In this document: one piece after another, positions 1-6,900 of the stretch
Layout: each line of letters starts with the position of its first letter
Position numbering within the stretch: position 1 is the first letter of the stretch
Origin: Planctomycetaceae bacterium
GTDB lineage: Bacteria > Planctomycetota > Planctomycetia > Pirellulales > UBA1268
Length of the DNA: 14,714 nt
Direction of reading: 5' to 3'
Assembly (NCBI GenBank): GCA_902629495.1
Contig: CACORA010000039.1
Location: 1-14,714, forward strand
Notes under the pieces: generated by a model
Seen by the model: the letters and a program-made list of their open reading frames with translations, nothing else
Database searches by the model: none
Told to the model about the DNA's origin: nothing
Made by a program: the position numbers and the translations under genes

Positions 1-437
1 ATCGATCTAGCTGTGCCCTCAACGTATGATAAATCTGGCGTGCGATGCTGTGTCAGTGGCGTTGGAACACAGATAAGAATCGCATCTGCATCGCTGACGT
101 TAAGAAAGTCACTGCTAGCTTCAAATTGCTCGCTCTTAACAGCTTCACTTATCTGAGAGGAATCTATGTGCTTTATGTAAGATTGCCCATTCTGAATCAA
201 TGTTGTCTTTTCAATGTCAACATCAACACCTAAAACACGATAGCCTGATTTTGCAAAAGCGAGACAAAGTGGTAATCCGACATAACCGAGCCCTATCACT
301 GAAACATCAAACTTTTTTACAAGTTCGTTACCCGTACCACTTGTATCATGAATACGTATATTTCCCTGTGCAGACACTGACAATGACATTCTAGACTGCG
401 GCGGTGCTTTAGTAGAAATTCGTGACTCTAATGTCAT
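1..437 (-). CDS. Nucleotide-sugar dehydrogenase, UDP-GlcNAc/UDP-ManNAc dehydrogenase-like (WbpA/WecC type), N-terminal part
   Basis: Partial gene: the first 145 codons are present and the rest lies beyond the window start. The family oxidises C6 of a UDP-sugar to a uronic acid with two NAD+, in the cytoplasm, for surface polysaccharide synthesis. The dinucleotide-binding Rossmann motif VIGLGYVG is at about residues 47-54, followed by LPLCLAFAKSGYRVLGVDVD. The stretch GQSYIKHIDSS (84-94) and the motif CVPTPL (123-128) followed by TPDLSYV are typical of the UDP-N-acetylhexosamine group rather than plain UDP-glucose dehydrogenase. This is a family resemblance; the substrate is inferred. The ATG at 437 gives an unusually long lead of about 40 residues; the ATG at 389 (codon 17) is an alternative. 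Neither has a clear ribosome binding site, and no start codon lies between codon 23 and the Rossmann motif. It follows the epimerase gene on the same strand after 50 bases, so the two are probably co-transcribed. Confidence 0.9.
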   Translation of the reverse strand, partial: MTLESRISTKAPPQSRMSLSVSAQGNIRIHDTSGTGNELVKKFDVSVIGLGYVGLPLCLAFAKSGYRVLGVDVDIEKTTLIQNGQSYIKHIDSSQISEAVKSEQFEASSDFLNVSDADAILICVPTPLTQHRTPDLSYVEGTARS

Positions 438-487
438 AAATAGGATCTCAGTAGTAATCTTGCTTTCTTAAGTAGACCCAACATTGC

Positions 488-1486
488 TTAAACAGCATGA
501 CTCATTTTGATTGAGTCTTTTGAATTTTCGCTTAAATTTTTTTTATTTATTTCCATGCGCCACCAATTAGTAGTCTTTTTTAGACCGTCTTGAAAGTTTT
601 GTCTCGGTGACCAATTGAGTAGCTCTTTTGCCTTTTGAATGGCGATGGCACGTCGAGGTTGACCATCTGGCTTTGTGTGATCCCAAATGACTTCACCTTC
701 GAAGCCACAAGTTTCAGCAATAAGGTTGACGAGCTCACTAATTGCTATCTCTTTACCACCTCCGAGATTTATTGGTGAGGGCACCTCTATTCGCTCCGTA
801 GCTCGAACAATGGCTTCTGCTGCATCATCAACATAAAGGAATTGTCTTGTTGCACTTCCAGTTCCCCAGCAAGTAATTTCTTGATCACCCTGCAATCTCG
901 CTTCTTCACACTTTCTGATTAGGGCTGGTATAACGTGACTTGAGGCAGGATCAAAATTATCACCAGGACCATAAAGATTGACGGGCACAACGACCGCACT
1001 CTTCAATCCATACTCTTTTTCATACCCATCGAGCATGACGAAAAGTGCTTTTTTAGAAACACCGTAGGGTGCATTTGTCTCCTCAGGGTAGCCATTCCAG
1101 ATATCTTTTTCCTGAAAAGGAATCGGGCAGTACTTTGGGTACGCACAAACCGTTCCGGTATGAACAAACTTTTCAATTTTCCTTTTTCGTGCATGCTCGA
1201 CAAGATGCATACCCATGGCCATATTCGAATAGAAGAATTGACCGGGGTGAGCTAAGTTGGCACCTATGCCCCCTACCTCCGCTGCAAGATGAACAACAAT
1301 CTCTGGTGCGAAATCGTCATACATTCTTTCAACATCTCTTTCACAAATGAGGTTGTAATCTCGGCTTCTAGGTACAAAAATCTGATTTTTAGAAACACCG
1401 CGATGTACAAGTGCTCGATATACCGCTTTTCCAAGGAAACCCGCTCCGCCTGTTATTGCAATTCGTTTACTACAAAGGTCAATCAT
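488..1486 (-). CDS. fcl: NAD-dependent epimerase/reductase, GDP-L-fucose synthase-like
   Basis: This extended short-chain dehydrogenase resembles GDP-L-fucose synthase, which converts GDP-4-keto-6-deoxy-mannose to GDP-L-fucose with NADPH. In 332-residue numbering, the cofactor motif GGAGFLG is at 13-19. The catalytic Tyr-Lys pair is Y141 and K145 in APYGVSKK, and NLYGPGDNF with H184 in SSHVIPALIRK matches the substrate-side histidine. The usual Ser-Ser-Cys motif reads Thr-Val-Cys (T112, C114): the cysteine is kept and the serine becomes threonine. An upstream start at 1522 would add 12 residues, but it overlaps the divergent phosphatase start codon. The ATG at 1486 is preferred because GGA lies about 8 bases upstream and the Rossmann fold begins close behind it. 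GDP-fucose needs GDP-mannose 4,6-dehydratase (gmd), which is not in the window, so another 4-keto-sugar product is possible. It probably shares a transcript with the dehydrogenase downstream. Confidence 0.85.
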   Translation of the reverse strand: MIDLCSKRIAITGGAGFLGKAVYRALVHRGVSKNQIFVPRSRDYNLICERDVERMYDDFAPEIVVHLAAEVGGIGANLAHPGQFFYSNMAMGMHLVEHARKRKIEKFVHTGTVCAYPKYCPIPFQEKDIWNGYPEETNAPYGVSKKALFVMLDGYEKEYGLKSAVVVPVNLYGPGDNFDPASSHVIPALIRKCEEARLQGDQEITCWGTGSATRQFLYVDDAAEAIVRATERIEVPSPINLGGGKEIAISELVNLIAETCGFEGEVIWDHTKPDGQPRRAIAIQKAKELLNWSPRQNFQDGLKKTTNWWRMEINKKNLSENSKDSIKMSHAV

Positions 1487-1520
1487 ACGATTTTCCACAT
1501 TTATTGATCGATTCTGTCTC

Positions 1521-2312
1521 ATGCCATCATTTACAGATATTCACTGCCATATACTGCCGAACATCGACGATGGATCCACCAGTCTCGCTGAGTCATTGGA
1601 GATGGCACTTACAGCAGAAAAAGACGGTACGAAAGTAATGATTGCTACGCCACACCAGTTGGGAACAAATAGTCATGTTTCGGCTGAGGCTATAGTACAA
1701 GGAGTGAGCAATCTTCAGGATGCCTTCATTAAGGAAAGAATATCAGTCACCATTCGGCCAGGTGCTGATGTTCGCATTGAGCCTGAATTACCTAAACTCC
1801 TCAGGCAAGGCAAAGTCCTCAGCCTTGCAGATCAGGGAAAACATGTACTGCTTGAGCTGCCACATGACACATATTTCCCACTAGAACCAATACTTCGTGC
1901 GCTCAAAAAACAGGGACTGATTGGTATCCTTTCTCACCCAGAACGCAATCGAGGCATCATCAAACACCCGGAAGTTATGGATGATGTCATTGAGGCAGGT
2001 GGATTGCTCCAGATAACAGCAGGAAGCCTAATTGGGGCATTCGGTCGCTCACCACAAAAAATTGCTGAATACTGCGTACAAAATCGATTGATTCATTTTA
2101 TTGCGAGCGATGCTCACGATACTAAAAACAGGCCGTTTGGTATGACGAAGGCATACGATGTAATCATTGATATGGCAGATGAGTACCTTGCAAACCTTGT
2201 CTGCTGTGAAAATCCTTTAAAAGTATTTCAAGGTGAGGATGTTGATATTGAAAGCCCATTTAAAGCCAGAATGAAGAAAAAAATACTAGGAATCTTTACT
2301 TTTGGAAGATGA
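1521..2312 (+). CDS. PHP-family protein-tyrosine phosphatase, CpsB/YwqE type
   Basis: A 263-residue protein of the CpsB/CapC/YwqE family, metal-dependent phosphotyrosine phosphatases with a PHP (TIM-barrel) fold that dephosphorylate bacterial tyrosine kinases controlling capsule synthesis. The PHP metal ligands are recognisable: DIHCH with H8 and H10, DDG at 16-18, TPH with H45, LLELPHD with E112, SHPERNR with H139, and SDAHD with D197 and H199. The length is normal for the family (about 250). The C-terminus (KARMKKKILGIF) is basic and hydrophobic and could touch the membrane; that is speculation. The start must be the ATG at 1521, because the first metal motif begins six residues later and no in-frame start precedes it nearby. 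No Shine-Dalgarno sequence is visible. Its likely substrate is the Wzc-like kinase encoded 2.2 kb downstream on the same strand. No convincing terminator follows. Confidence 0.93.
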   Translation: MPSFTDIHCHILPNIDDGSTSLAESLEMALTAEKDGTKVMIATPHQLGTNSHVSAEAIVQGVSNLQDAFIKERISVTIRPGADVRIEPELPKLLRQGKVLSLADQGKHVLLELPHDTYFPLEPILRALKKQGLIGILSHPERNRGIIKHPEVMDDVIEAGGLLQITAGSLIGAFGRSPQKIAEYCVQNRLIHFIASDAHDTKNRPFGMTKAYDVIIDMADEYLANLVCCENPLKVFQGEDVDIESPFKARMKKKILGIFTFGR

Positions 2313-2326
2313 AGACACTGTGAACG

Positions 2327-2378
2327 TAGGCTTTGCCTAAACCATACGACTTCTATAGCCTGTGAGGTTTACGAAACC
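2327..2378 (+). other. Two short hairpins downstream of the phosphatase gene
   Basis: TAGGC-TTT-GCCTA (2327-2339) and GGTTT-ACG-AAACC (2366-2378) are perfect 5-bp stems with 3-base loops, just after the phosphatase stop codon. Neither is followed by a run of T, so they are poor intrinsic terminators. They might stabilise the mRNA end or be chance. Confidence 0.3.
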
Positions 2379-2395
2379 GCAGGGTCCTGTATATC

Positions 2396-2429
2396 ACATT
2401 CAACTTGCTTTTAAATAAAGATTGAATGT
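2396..2429. repeat. 8-bp inverted repeat upstream of the secreted-protein gene
   Basis: ACATTCAA (2396-2403) and TTGAATGT (2422-2429) are exact inverted copies separated by 18 AT-rich bases. They lie about 73 bases before the chosen start at 2502, where an operator or promoter would be expected. No good pair of sigma-70 hexamers was found; TTGCTT at 2405-2410 is the best -35-like match, without a convincing -10. Confidence 0.3.
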
Positions 2430-2501
2430 ATTCCTGTCGATCACATCCAACAGTGTTTAGTTGGGTGACCACAGTACATGAGACGTGCGTTGAGGATCAA
2501 A

Positions 2502-3113
2502 ATGGTATCAACTTTATGGTTAAAACGATGTGGAGTTGTTCTTTGCTCCCTTTCTCTCGTTGGTTCACCCATGGTCTCTTTTGCATCTCCTCCTGGGGTG
2601 ATTGATGCTGCTCCTGTTGCTCCTGCCAAGGATATTGCACTTGGTCCAAATGGAACACTTTCTGGACTGGTGAAAGACTCTAGTGGTCAGGCGAAGAGTG
2701 CAGAAATAGTCACTGTTGGTTTCTCTGGTAATGATGTGGCCAAGGTGCAGACCCTCAAGGATGGACGCTTCACCATCGAAGGACTTCGTGAAGGAACGCA
2801 TGTTGTCAAGGCATCCGGTTCATCATTCCCCGTGCGATTCTGGCAGGCTGATAAAGCTCCACCATCAGCAGATTCAGGTATTACACTTGTTTCACGACAG
2901 GTTCCAGCAGGAGATGAGATTGTCTTGGTTCCAAATGACAATCAGCCGATTCAGTACACCCCAGTTCAGAACGCCGGTGGCTCTCGTGGAGGGTTTCTTG
3001 GCCGTGCATTTGCAAACTATCCACTCTTGTCGACTGCAGCTCTTTTGGGAGCTGGAATTGGAACCGGTGTTGCAATTGGAACAAGTTCAGATTCCTCACC
3101 TGCAACCCCATAA
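2502..3113 (+). CDS. Small secreted protein with a carboxypeptidase-regulatory-like domain and a C-terminal hydrophobic segment
   Basis: A 203-residue exported protein. The ATG at 2502 is chosen over the in-frame ATG at 2478 because GAGGA (2492-2496) lies 5 bases before it. Residues 1-28 form a signal peptide with a basic start, a hydrophobic core and probable cleavage near SFAS. Residues 51-105 look like a carboxypeptidase regulatory-like beta sandwich (GTLSGLVKDSSG, then LKDGRFTIEGLREGTH), a fold often used for binding or scaffolding on the cell surface, not for catalysis. Residues 174-194 are hydrophobic (PLLSTAALLGAGIGTGVAIG), followed by a short polar end (SSDSSPATP), so it may be membrane-anchored at its C-terminus. 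It lacks the PEP motif of exosortase substrates. From memory, similar architectures occur as hypothetical proteins in planctomycetes. It lies between the phosphatase and the export operon and has its own terminator, which suggests a separate transcript. Its function is unknown. Confidence 0.8.
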   Translation: MVSTLWLKRCGVVLCSLSLVGSPMVSFASPPGVIDAAPVAPAKDIALGPNGTLSGLVKDSSGQAKSAEIVTVGFSGNDVAKVQTLKDGRFTIEGLREGTHVVKASGSSFPVRFWQADKAPPSADSGITLVSRQVPAGDEIVLVPNDNQPIQYTPVQNAGGSRGGFLGRAFANYPLLSTAALLGAGIGTGVAIGTSSDSSPATP

Positions 3114-3160
3114 GAAGAGTTCATTCAGCAAATCCACAATCTTCTAAAACAATTTATTCA

Positions 3161-3198
3161 GTGGCCAGATCGACTATTCGATCTGGCCACTTGCTTTT
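3161..3198 (+). terminator. Strong Rho-independent terminator after the secreted-protein gene
   Basis: A perfect 13-bp stem, GTGGCCAGATCGA (3161-3173) and TCGATCTGGCCAC (3178-3190), closes a 4-base loop (CTAT) and is followed by the T-rich tract TTGCTTTTGC. It lies 48 bases past the stop codon. No T-run follows on the opposite strand, so it should act on plus-strand transcripts only. It separates the secreted-protein gene from the export operon. Confidence 0.92.
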
Positions 3199-3210
3199 GC
3201 TTGAATCGTG

Positions 3211-3239
3211 TTGATTTCGTAGATTGCCAAATCTATGTT
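3211..3239 (+). promoter_or_regulatory. Candidate promoter with an embedded palindrome, upstream of the export operon
   Basis: TTGATT (3211-3216) and TATGTT (3234-3239) are separated by 17 bases, each matching four of six sigma-70 consensus bases. The palindrome TAGATT-GCCA-AATCTA (3220-3235) fills most of the spacer and touches the -10, where a repressor could block polymerase. It comes after the terminator and about 100 bases before the first operon gene. A second possible element is a perfect TATAAT at 3336-3341, but it lacks a recognisable -35. All of this is pattern matching by eye. Confidence 0.4.
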
Positions 3240-3358
3240 TTTGTCTTTTAGCTGCCCAAATTCATGTGGCGGCATTACACGCAATCAACTACATCCCACG
3301 TCCTCAAACGCTTCCTGCGTGCAATGGGAGCGATTTATAATTGAAGGAATCTATTGGC

Positions 3359-4540
3359 GTGCGGATATTTCGATTTACTTCCATGTTGATTGCGATTATG
3401 TGCAGCATCGCCATGCTTATGTCATCAGGCTGTGCACATCGTGTCATTCGTGCGTCGAAAATGCCAGCCCGTTATCAAGCCGCGGTGGTTACAAATGCTC
3501 AAGTAGCTGATCTTAGTCGACTTTCCATGCCCACAACATCCAGTAGCCTCATCGAGGCTGAGGACGTCGTGGATGTGACTATTACAAGCGGTTTAGAGAC
3601 TGCCAATCAAACGTCACCAACCCCTGTACGAGTTGATAGTGATGGAATGGCTATGATTGCACTTGTTGGTTCTATCAGACTTGCAGGTCTTGAGCCGTTT
3701 CAGGCTGAGCAGCAGATTGCATCGGCCGCAGTCGACCGTGGCATCTATCGGGCTCCACAGGTTACTGTCACTATGAAGAAGAAGGCCGTCAACAGGATTA
3801 CTGTCATTGGGGCTGTAGAAGAGCAGGGTGTTCAGGAACTTCCTCGTAGCCACAGTACCTTACTTGATGCCCTTGTAGCTGCTGGATCCCTTAGTGAAAA
3901 AGCTGGTACAACCATCGAAGTCAAACGTCATGGTAGCTCCTCAGAGCAGGTTGCTATGGTTGATCAAAAAGAGGAAGAATATTTGGAGGACAGTGAGATA
4001 CAACTTACAGGAGCAACGGCGGCGTTCAGGCGGTTGCCAGAAGCAGGTTCCCATCTCAAACGGTTACCATTGCCAACGCGTCGTCAAAAAAAAGATGTTC
4101 CTCAGACATTTACTGTTGATCTTGCTAACGTTGATGCAGCCAATCGCAATAACATTGGCCTACAAGATGGGGATGTTGTGCGAGTCGAAACACGTGATCC
4201 GACACCAATCAGTGTTATTGGTCTTGTCAACAAGCCTGGGCAGTATGAGATGCCCGTTGGACAGCCCGTCCATGTGCTTGATGCCATTGCAATGGCTGGA
4301 GAACGGAATAATTCGTGGGCTGATAAAATCTATATCACGAGGCATGTGCAAGGAGAAAATGAACCAGTTGTTATTCAAACCAGTGTGGCAGATGCTCAAC
4401 ATAAAAATGAGTGCAACATTCGACTTTCTCCAGGTGATGTCGTGAGTGTTGAGAAAACACCTCAAACGGCTATTCACACAATCTTCACAACTATTGTCCG
4501 CTTTAGCATTGTCGCAGGACAGTCTGTCCCATTGTTTTAG
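3359..4540 (+). CDS. wza: Polysaccharide export outer-membrane lipoprotein, Wza-like
   Basis: A 393-residue Wza-family protein, which forms the outer-membrane ring through which polysaccharide leaves the cell. A lipoprotein signal peptide ends in MSSGC, so C25 should be lipidated. The polysaccharide export domain spans about residues 65-140 (EDVVDVTI, VRVDSDGMAMIALVGSIRLAG). Two SLBB domains follow, at about 147-190 (ITVIGAVEEQGVQELP, LLDALVAAGSL) and 281-330 (ISVIGLVNKPGQYEMP, VLDAIAMAGE), with a charged, Lys/Arg-rich segment between them. The last 24 residues are largely hydrophobic and could form the membrane-spanning helix seen in Wza. The start is uncertain: GTG 3359 has AAGGA 10 bases upstream and gives a normal signal peptide, while TTG 3341 has GGGAG 10 bases upstream and adds six residues. 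It is the first gene of the operon, 17 bases before the Wzc-like gene. Confidence 0.93.
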   Translation: MRIFRFTSMLIAIMCSIAMLMSSGCAHRVIRASKMPARYQAAVVTNAQVADLSRLSMPTTSSSLIEAEDVVDVTITSGLETANQTSPTPVRVDSDGMAMIALVGSIRLAGLEPFQAEQQIASAAVDRGIYRAPQVTVTMKKKAVNRITVIGAVEEQGVQELPRSHSTLLDALVAAGSLSEKAGTTIEVKRHGSSSEQVAMVDQKEEEYLEDSEIQLTGATAAFRRLPEAGSHLKRLPLPTRRQKKDVPQTFTVDLANVDAANRNNIGLQDGDVVRVETRDPTPISVIGLVNKPGQYEMPVGQPVHVLDAIAMAGERNNSWADKIYITRHVQGENEPVVIQTSVADAQHKNECNIRLSPGDVVSVEKTPQTAIHTIFTTIVRFSIVAGQSVPLF

Positions 4541-4557
4541 GTCGTCATAAGAAATTT

Positions 4558-6900
4558 ATGCTTGAACACGATCCTCAGCACGCTGATTCCACTGCACATT
4601 CGATCAAGCAGGCAATTCGTTTCCTACGAGTTGTCTGGCATCGAAGAATGATTGTCATCGGTATGCTAATAGTTTGCGGTCTCCTTGGCTCACTTTATTT
4701 TTGCACAGCCGACAAAATCTATGAAGCAAAAGCACAACTCCTTGTCGTAGACACAAGCCGGGAATCCCTTGGCACGTCGATGACTGGTGGAAGAGACGAT
4801 CTTGCTGCTATGGCAACCTATCAAGAGCTTGTCTCAAGTCCACTTGTGCTTCAATCAGCAATCCAGTTCCTTGACGAACCAACACGAGCACTCTTCAAGG
4901 AAACAGATGTCGAAATTCTTGCTGCTGATTTGGCCAAGTCACTCAATGTACGTGGTCTGAGACAGACAAATATTCTGGAGCTGAGCTTTCGATCACCACA
5001 CCAAGAGGCATCTGCAAGTATTGTTTCTGCAATCGTCCATGCTTATGCCACATTTATGGATGAATCCCACCGCGGTACCGCTGGAACACTTGTTGATCTG
5101 CTGAATCAAGAAAAAAATGACGTTGACAAAAAGATTGAAACGAAACAGAAAGAATTTCTTGCCATGCGGCAGAGGGTGGGAGACCTGGGCATCAAGACGG
5201 ATGGAAAGACGATGCATCCTCTTGTTGAGCGAGCCATTCAACTGAATGCAGCGATGATTGAAACCCAGAAGCGTCGGCTGCTCTTGCAGGCATCATATCA
5301 GTCACTTTCTGAGGCGATTCAAAGTGGCCGCAACATCCGACAAAGCCTAGTAGCGATTGAAGAAACGCTCGGGAAAGAGGCATTTCTCGAGTCGATGGGT
5401 CTTGGAGACCGGGACAAACAGACACGGGTAGCTGTTGAACAAAATCTCCTTGAGGAAAAAGCGCAACTTGAGACCCTCCTCGAATACCTCGGAGAGTATC
5501 ATCCAAAAGTTGTTGAACGGCGTCGGAAAATTGAACAATTGGAAGGATATCTCAATCAGTTTGATCTCATAGGATCACCACGAAGTATTGGAGGTGATGA
5601 TGGGCAGCTTGCCAAGACCATTGCAACAATTCTTCAGCAACGTCTTGATACGGCACAAAAGCAGGAAGAATGGCTGTCACAGAGTTTTGAGCAGGCCAAA
5701 CAAGATTCCATTGGACTGACCAGTGATATGAGCCAGCTTGATATTATCGAACACGATCTTCGTTGGCTTCGGGAACTTCGAAATACACTCTTAAATCAGA
5801 TAGCCAGTGTGGATCTACGGCAAGAAAACGGTGGTGTGCGGACAACAGTTGTGCATGAGCCAACCGTACCACTTAAGCCTGTTTCCCCAAAACTTTCACT
5901 TACCATACTTACTGTATTGGCGGCTGGTTTAGCTTTCGGAGTCGGTATTGTCTTTATCATCGATACCCTTGATGACAGGGCTCGCACACCGGAAGAACTT
6001 CAAGTTGAATTGGGCATGCCAATGCTCGCAACTATTGGCACGATAGATGACACGGATGATTTTGATGATGAAGTTGGTATGGAAGCAGTCCACATACATG
6101 TTACCAATGATGATGCTGCAAGTGAAAGCTTCCGAACCATTCGGACAGTGCTCGTGATGGGGAAGGATGAATCACAGAAAATAGTGGTATCAAGTGCAGA
6201 ACCGAGTGATGGAAAAACAACGGTTTCAACAAACTTGGCAGTAGCCTATCAACAGGCCGGTAAACGGGTCCTAATGATTGATGGTGATATGAGAAAGCCT
6301 GGGCTTACGAAGCTTGTCGACCGTCGTAGTGAGAAAGGCCTTTCAGACATCCTTCGGGGTTCAGGGGATGTCATCGAAATGGCGAAGAAGTTTGCCATCC
6401 AATCTGGTGAAGTCCCAATCGATATTATTCCTGCTGGTCGTCGGCCACAAAATCCTGGTGAACTGCTTCTGGGAGATCGCTTTGCGGAACTCCTTTCATG
6501 GAGTGAGGCTGACTATGATCAGGTGATTGTTGATGCACCACCGATTCTGGCTGGTACTGATGCAGCAGCAATTGGAAGCATGTGCGATGGAATGGTGATG
6601 GTTGTCAGGCCAGAAAAAAATAAACGACGTGTTCTTCTTCGAGCGGTTGAAACACTTCGCATGTTTGGTGTGAACCTGTTAGGTACAGTTGTTAATGCGG
6701 TTGGCATTGAACAGCAAGGCTACGGCTACGGCTATGGCTATGGCTATGGCTATGGCTATGGCTATGGCGATGGCTATGGCGATGGCTATGGTCTAGATGA
6801 TGAAGAGTATGACGATGATACAGTAGCATATGACGAGTTCGATGGGGGGGAAGACTACGAGGAAGATAATCCGCCCCTACGACACTCGAGGGCTGCATGA
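4558..6900 (+). CDS. wzc: Wzc-like polysaccharide co-polymerase and tyrosine autokinase (BY-kinase)
   Basis: A 780-residue inner-membrane protein that sets polysaccharide chain length and couples it to export through tyrosine autophosphorylation. The Wzz domain begins near residue 16, with a first membrane helix at about 31-49 (MIVIGMLIVCGLLGSLYF). A long periplasmic, probably coiled-coil region follows to about 430, then a second helix at about 445-467. The cytoplasmic kinase shows Walker A AEPSDGKTT (547-555, K553), Walker A' VLMIDGDMRKP (571-581) and Walker B VIVDAPP (656-662). Walker A has Ser-Asp where Gly-Glu is common. The tail from 721 is a Gly-Tyr repeat followed by an Asp/Glu-rich end with three more tyrosines; about 13 tyrosines in all would form the autophosphorylation cluster. 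Kinase and membrane parts are one polypeptide, as in Gram-negatives. No good ribosome binding site precedes the ATG, so translation may depend on the upstream gene. The stop overlaps the next start (ATGA). Confidence 0.95.
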   Translation: MLEHDPQHADSTAHSIKQAIRFLRVVWHRRMIVIGMLIVCGLLGSLYFCTADKIYEAKAQLLVVDTSRESLGTSMTGGRDDLAAMATYQELVSSPLVLQSAIQFLDEPTRALFKETDVEILAADLAKSLNVRGLRQTNILELSFRSPHQEASASIVSAIVHAYATFMDESHRGTAGTLVDLLNQEKNDVDKKIETKQKEFLAMRQRVGDLGIKTDGKTMHPLVERAIQLNAAMIETQKRRLLLQASYQSLSEAIQSGRNIRQSLVAIEETLGKEAFLESMGLGDRDKQTRVAVEQNLLEEKAQLETLLEYLGEYHPKVVERRRKIEQLEGYLNQFDLIGSPRSIGGDDGQLAKTIATILQQRLDTAQKQEEWLSQSFEQAKQDSIGLTSDMSQLDIIEHDLRWLRELRNTLLNQIASVDLRQENGGVRTTVVHEPTVPLKPVSPKLSLTILTVLAAGLAFGVGIVFIIDTLDDRARTPEELQVELGMPMLATIGTIDDTDDFDDEVGMEAVHIHVTNDDAASESFRTIRTVLVMGKDESQKIVVSSAEPSDGKTTVSTNLAVAYQQAGKRVLMIDGDMRKPGLTKLVDRRSEKGLSDILRGSGDVIEMAKKFAIQSGEVPIDIIPAGRRPQNPGELLLGDRFAELLSWSEADYDQVIVDAPPILAGTDAAAIGSMCDGMVMVVRPEKNKRRVLLRAVETLRMFGVNLLGTVVNAVGIEQQGYGYGYGYGYGYGYGYGDGYGDGYGLDDEEYDDDTVAYDEFDGGEDYEEDNPPLRHSRAA
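6718..6792 (+). repeat. In-frame hexanucleotide (GGCTAT)-type tandem repeat encoding Gly-Tyr
   Basis: Twelve Gly-X units in succession inside the Wzc-like gene. Eight Tyr-Gly units (two with TAC, six with TAT) are followed by Asp-Gly, Tyr-Gly, Asp-Gly and Tyr-Gly. The central units are identical at the DNA level (GGCTAT), which favours replication slippage. Each 6-base change would add or remove one Gly-Tyr pair without shifting the frame, so tail length could vary between strains. Confidence 0.95.

Noticed and set aside
45..394. Two short plus-strand open frames at the left edge.
   Set aside because: They are antisense to the nucleotide-sugar dehydrogenase, whose minus-strand translation has an unmistakable Rossmann motif.
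2716..3147. A 143-codon plus-strand frame overlapping the secreted-protein gene.
   Set aside because: The composition (many His, Gln and Ser) is that of an out-of-frame reading. The other frame has a signal peptide, a domain and a ribosome binding site.
6718..6792. Tandem repeat considered as a CRISPR or other non-coding array.
   Set aside because: The unit is six bases with no spacers, and it is in frame within a well-supported gene.
6692..6898. Minus-strand open frame with a long His-Ser repeat.
   Set aside because: It is the antisense reading of the Gly-Tyr hexanucleotide repeat in the Wzc-like gene; no start site or homology supports it.
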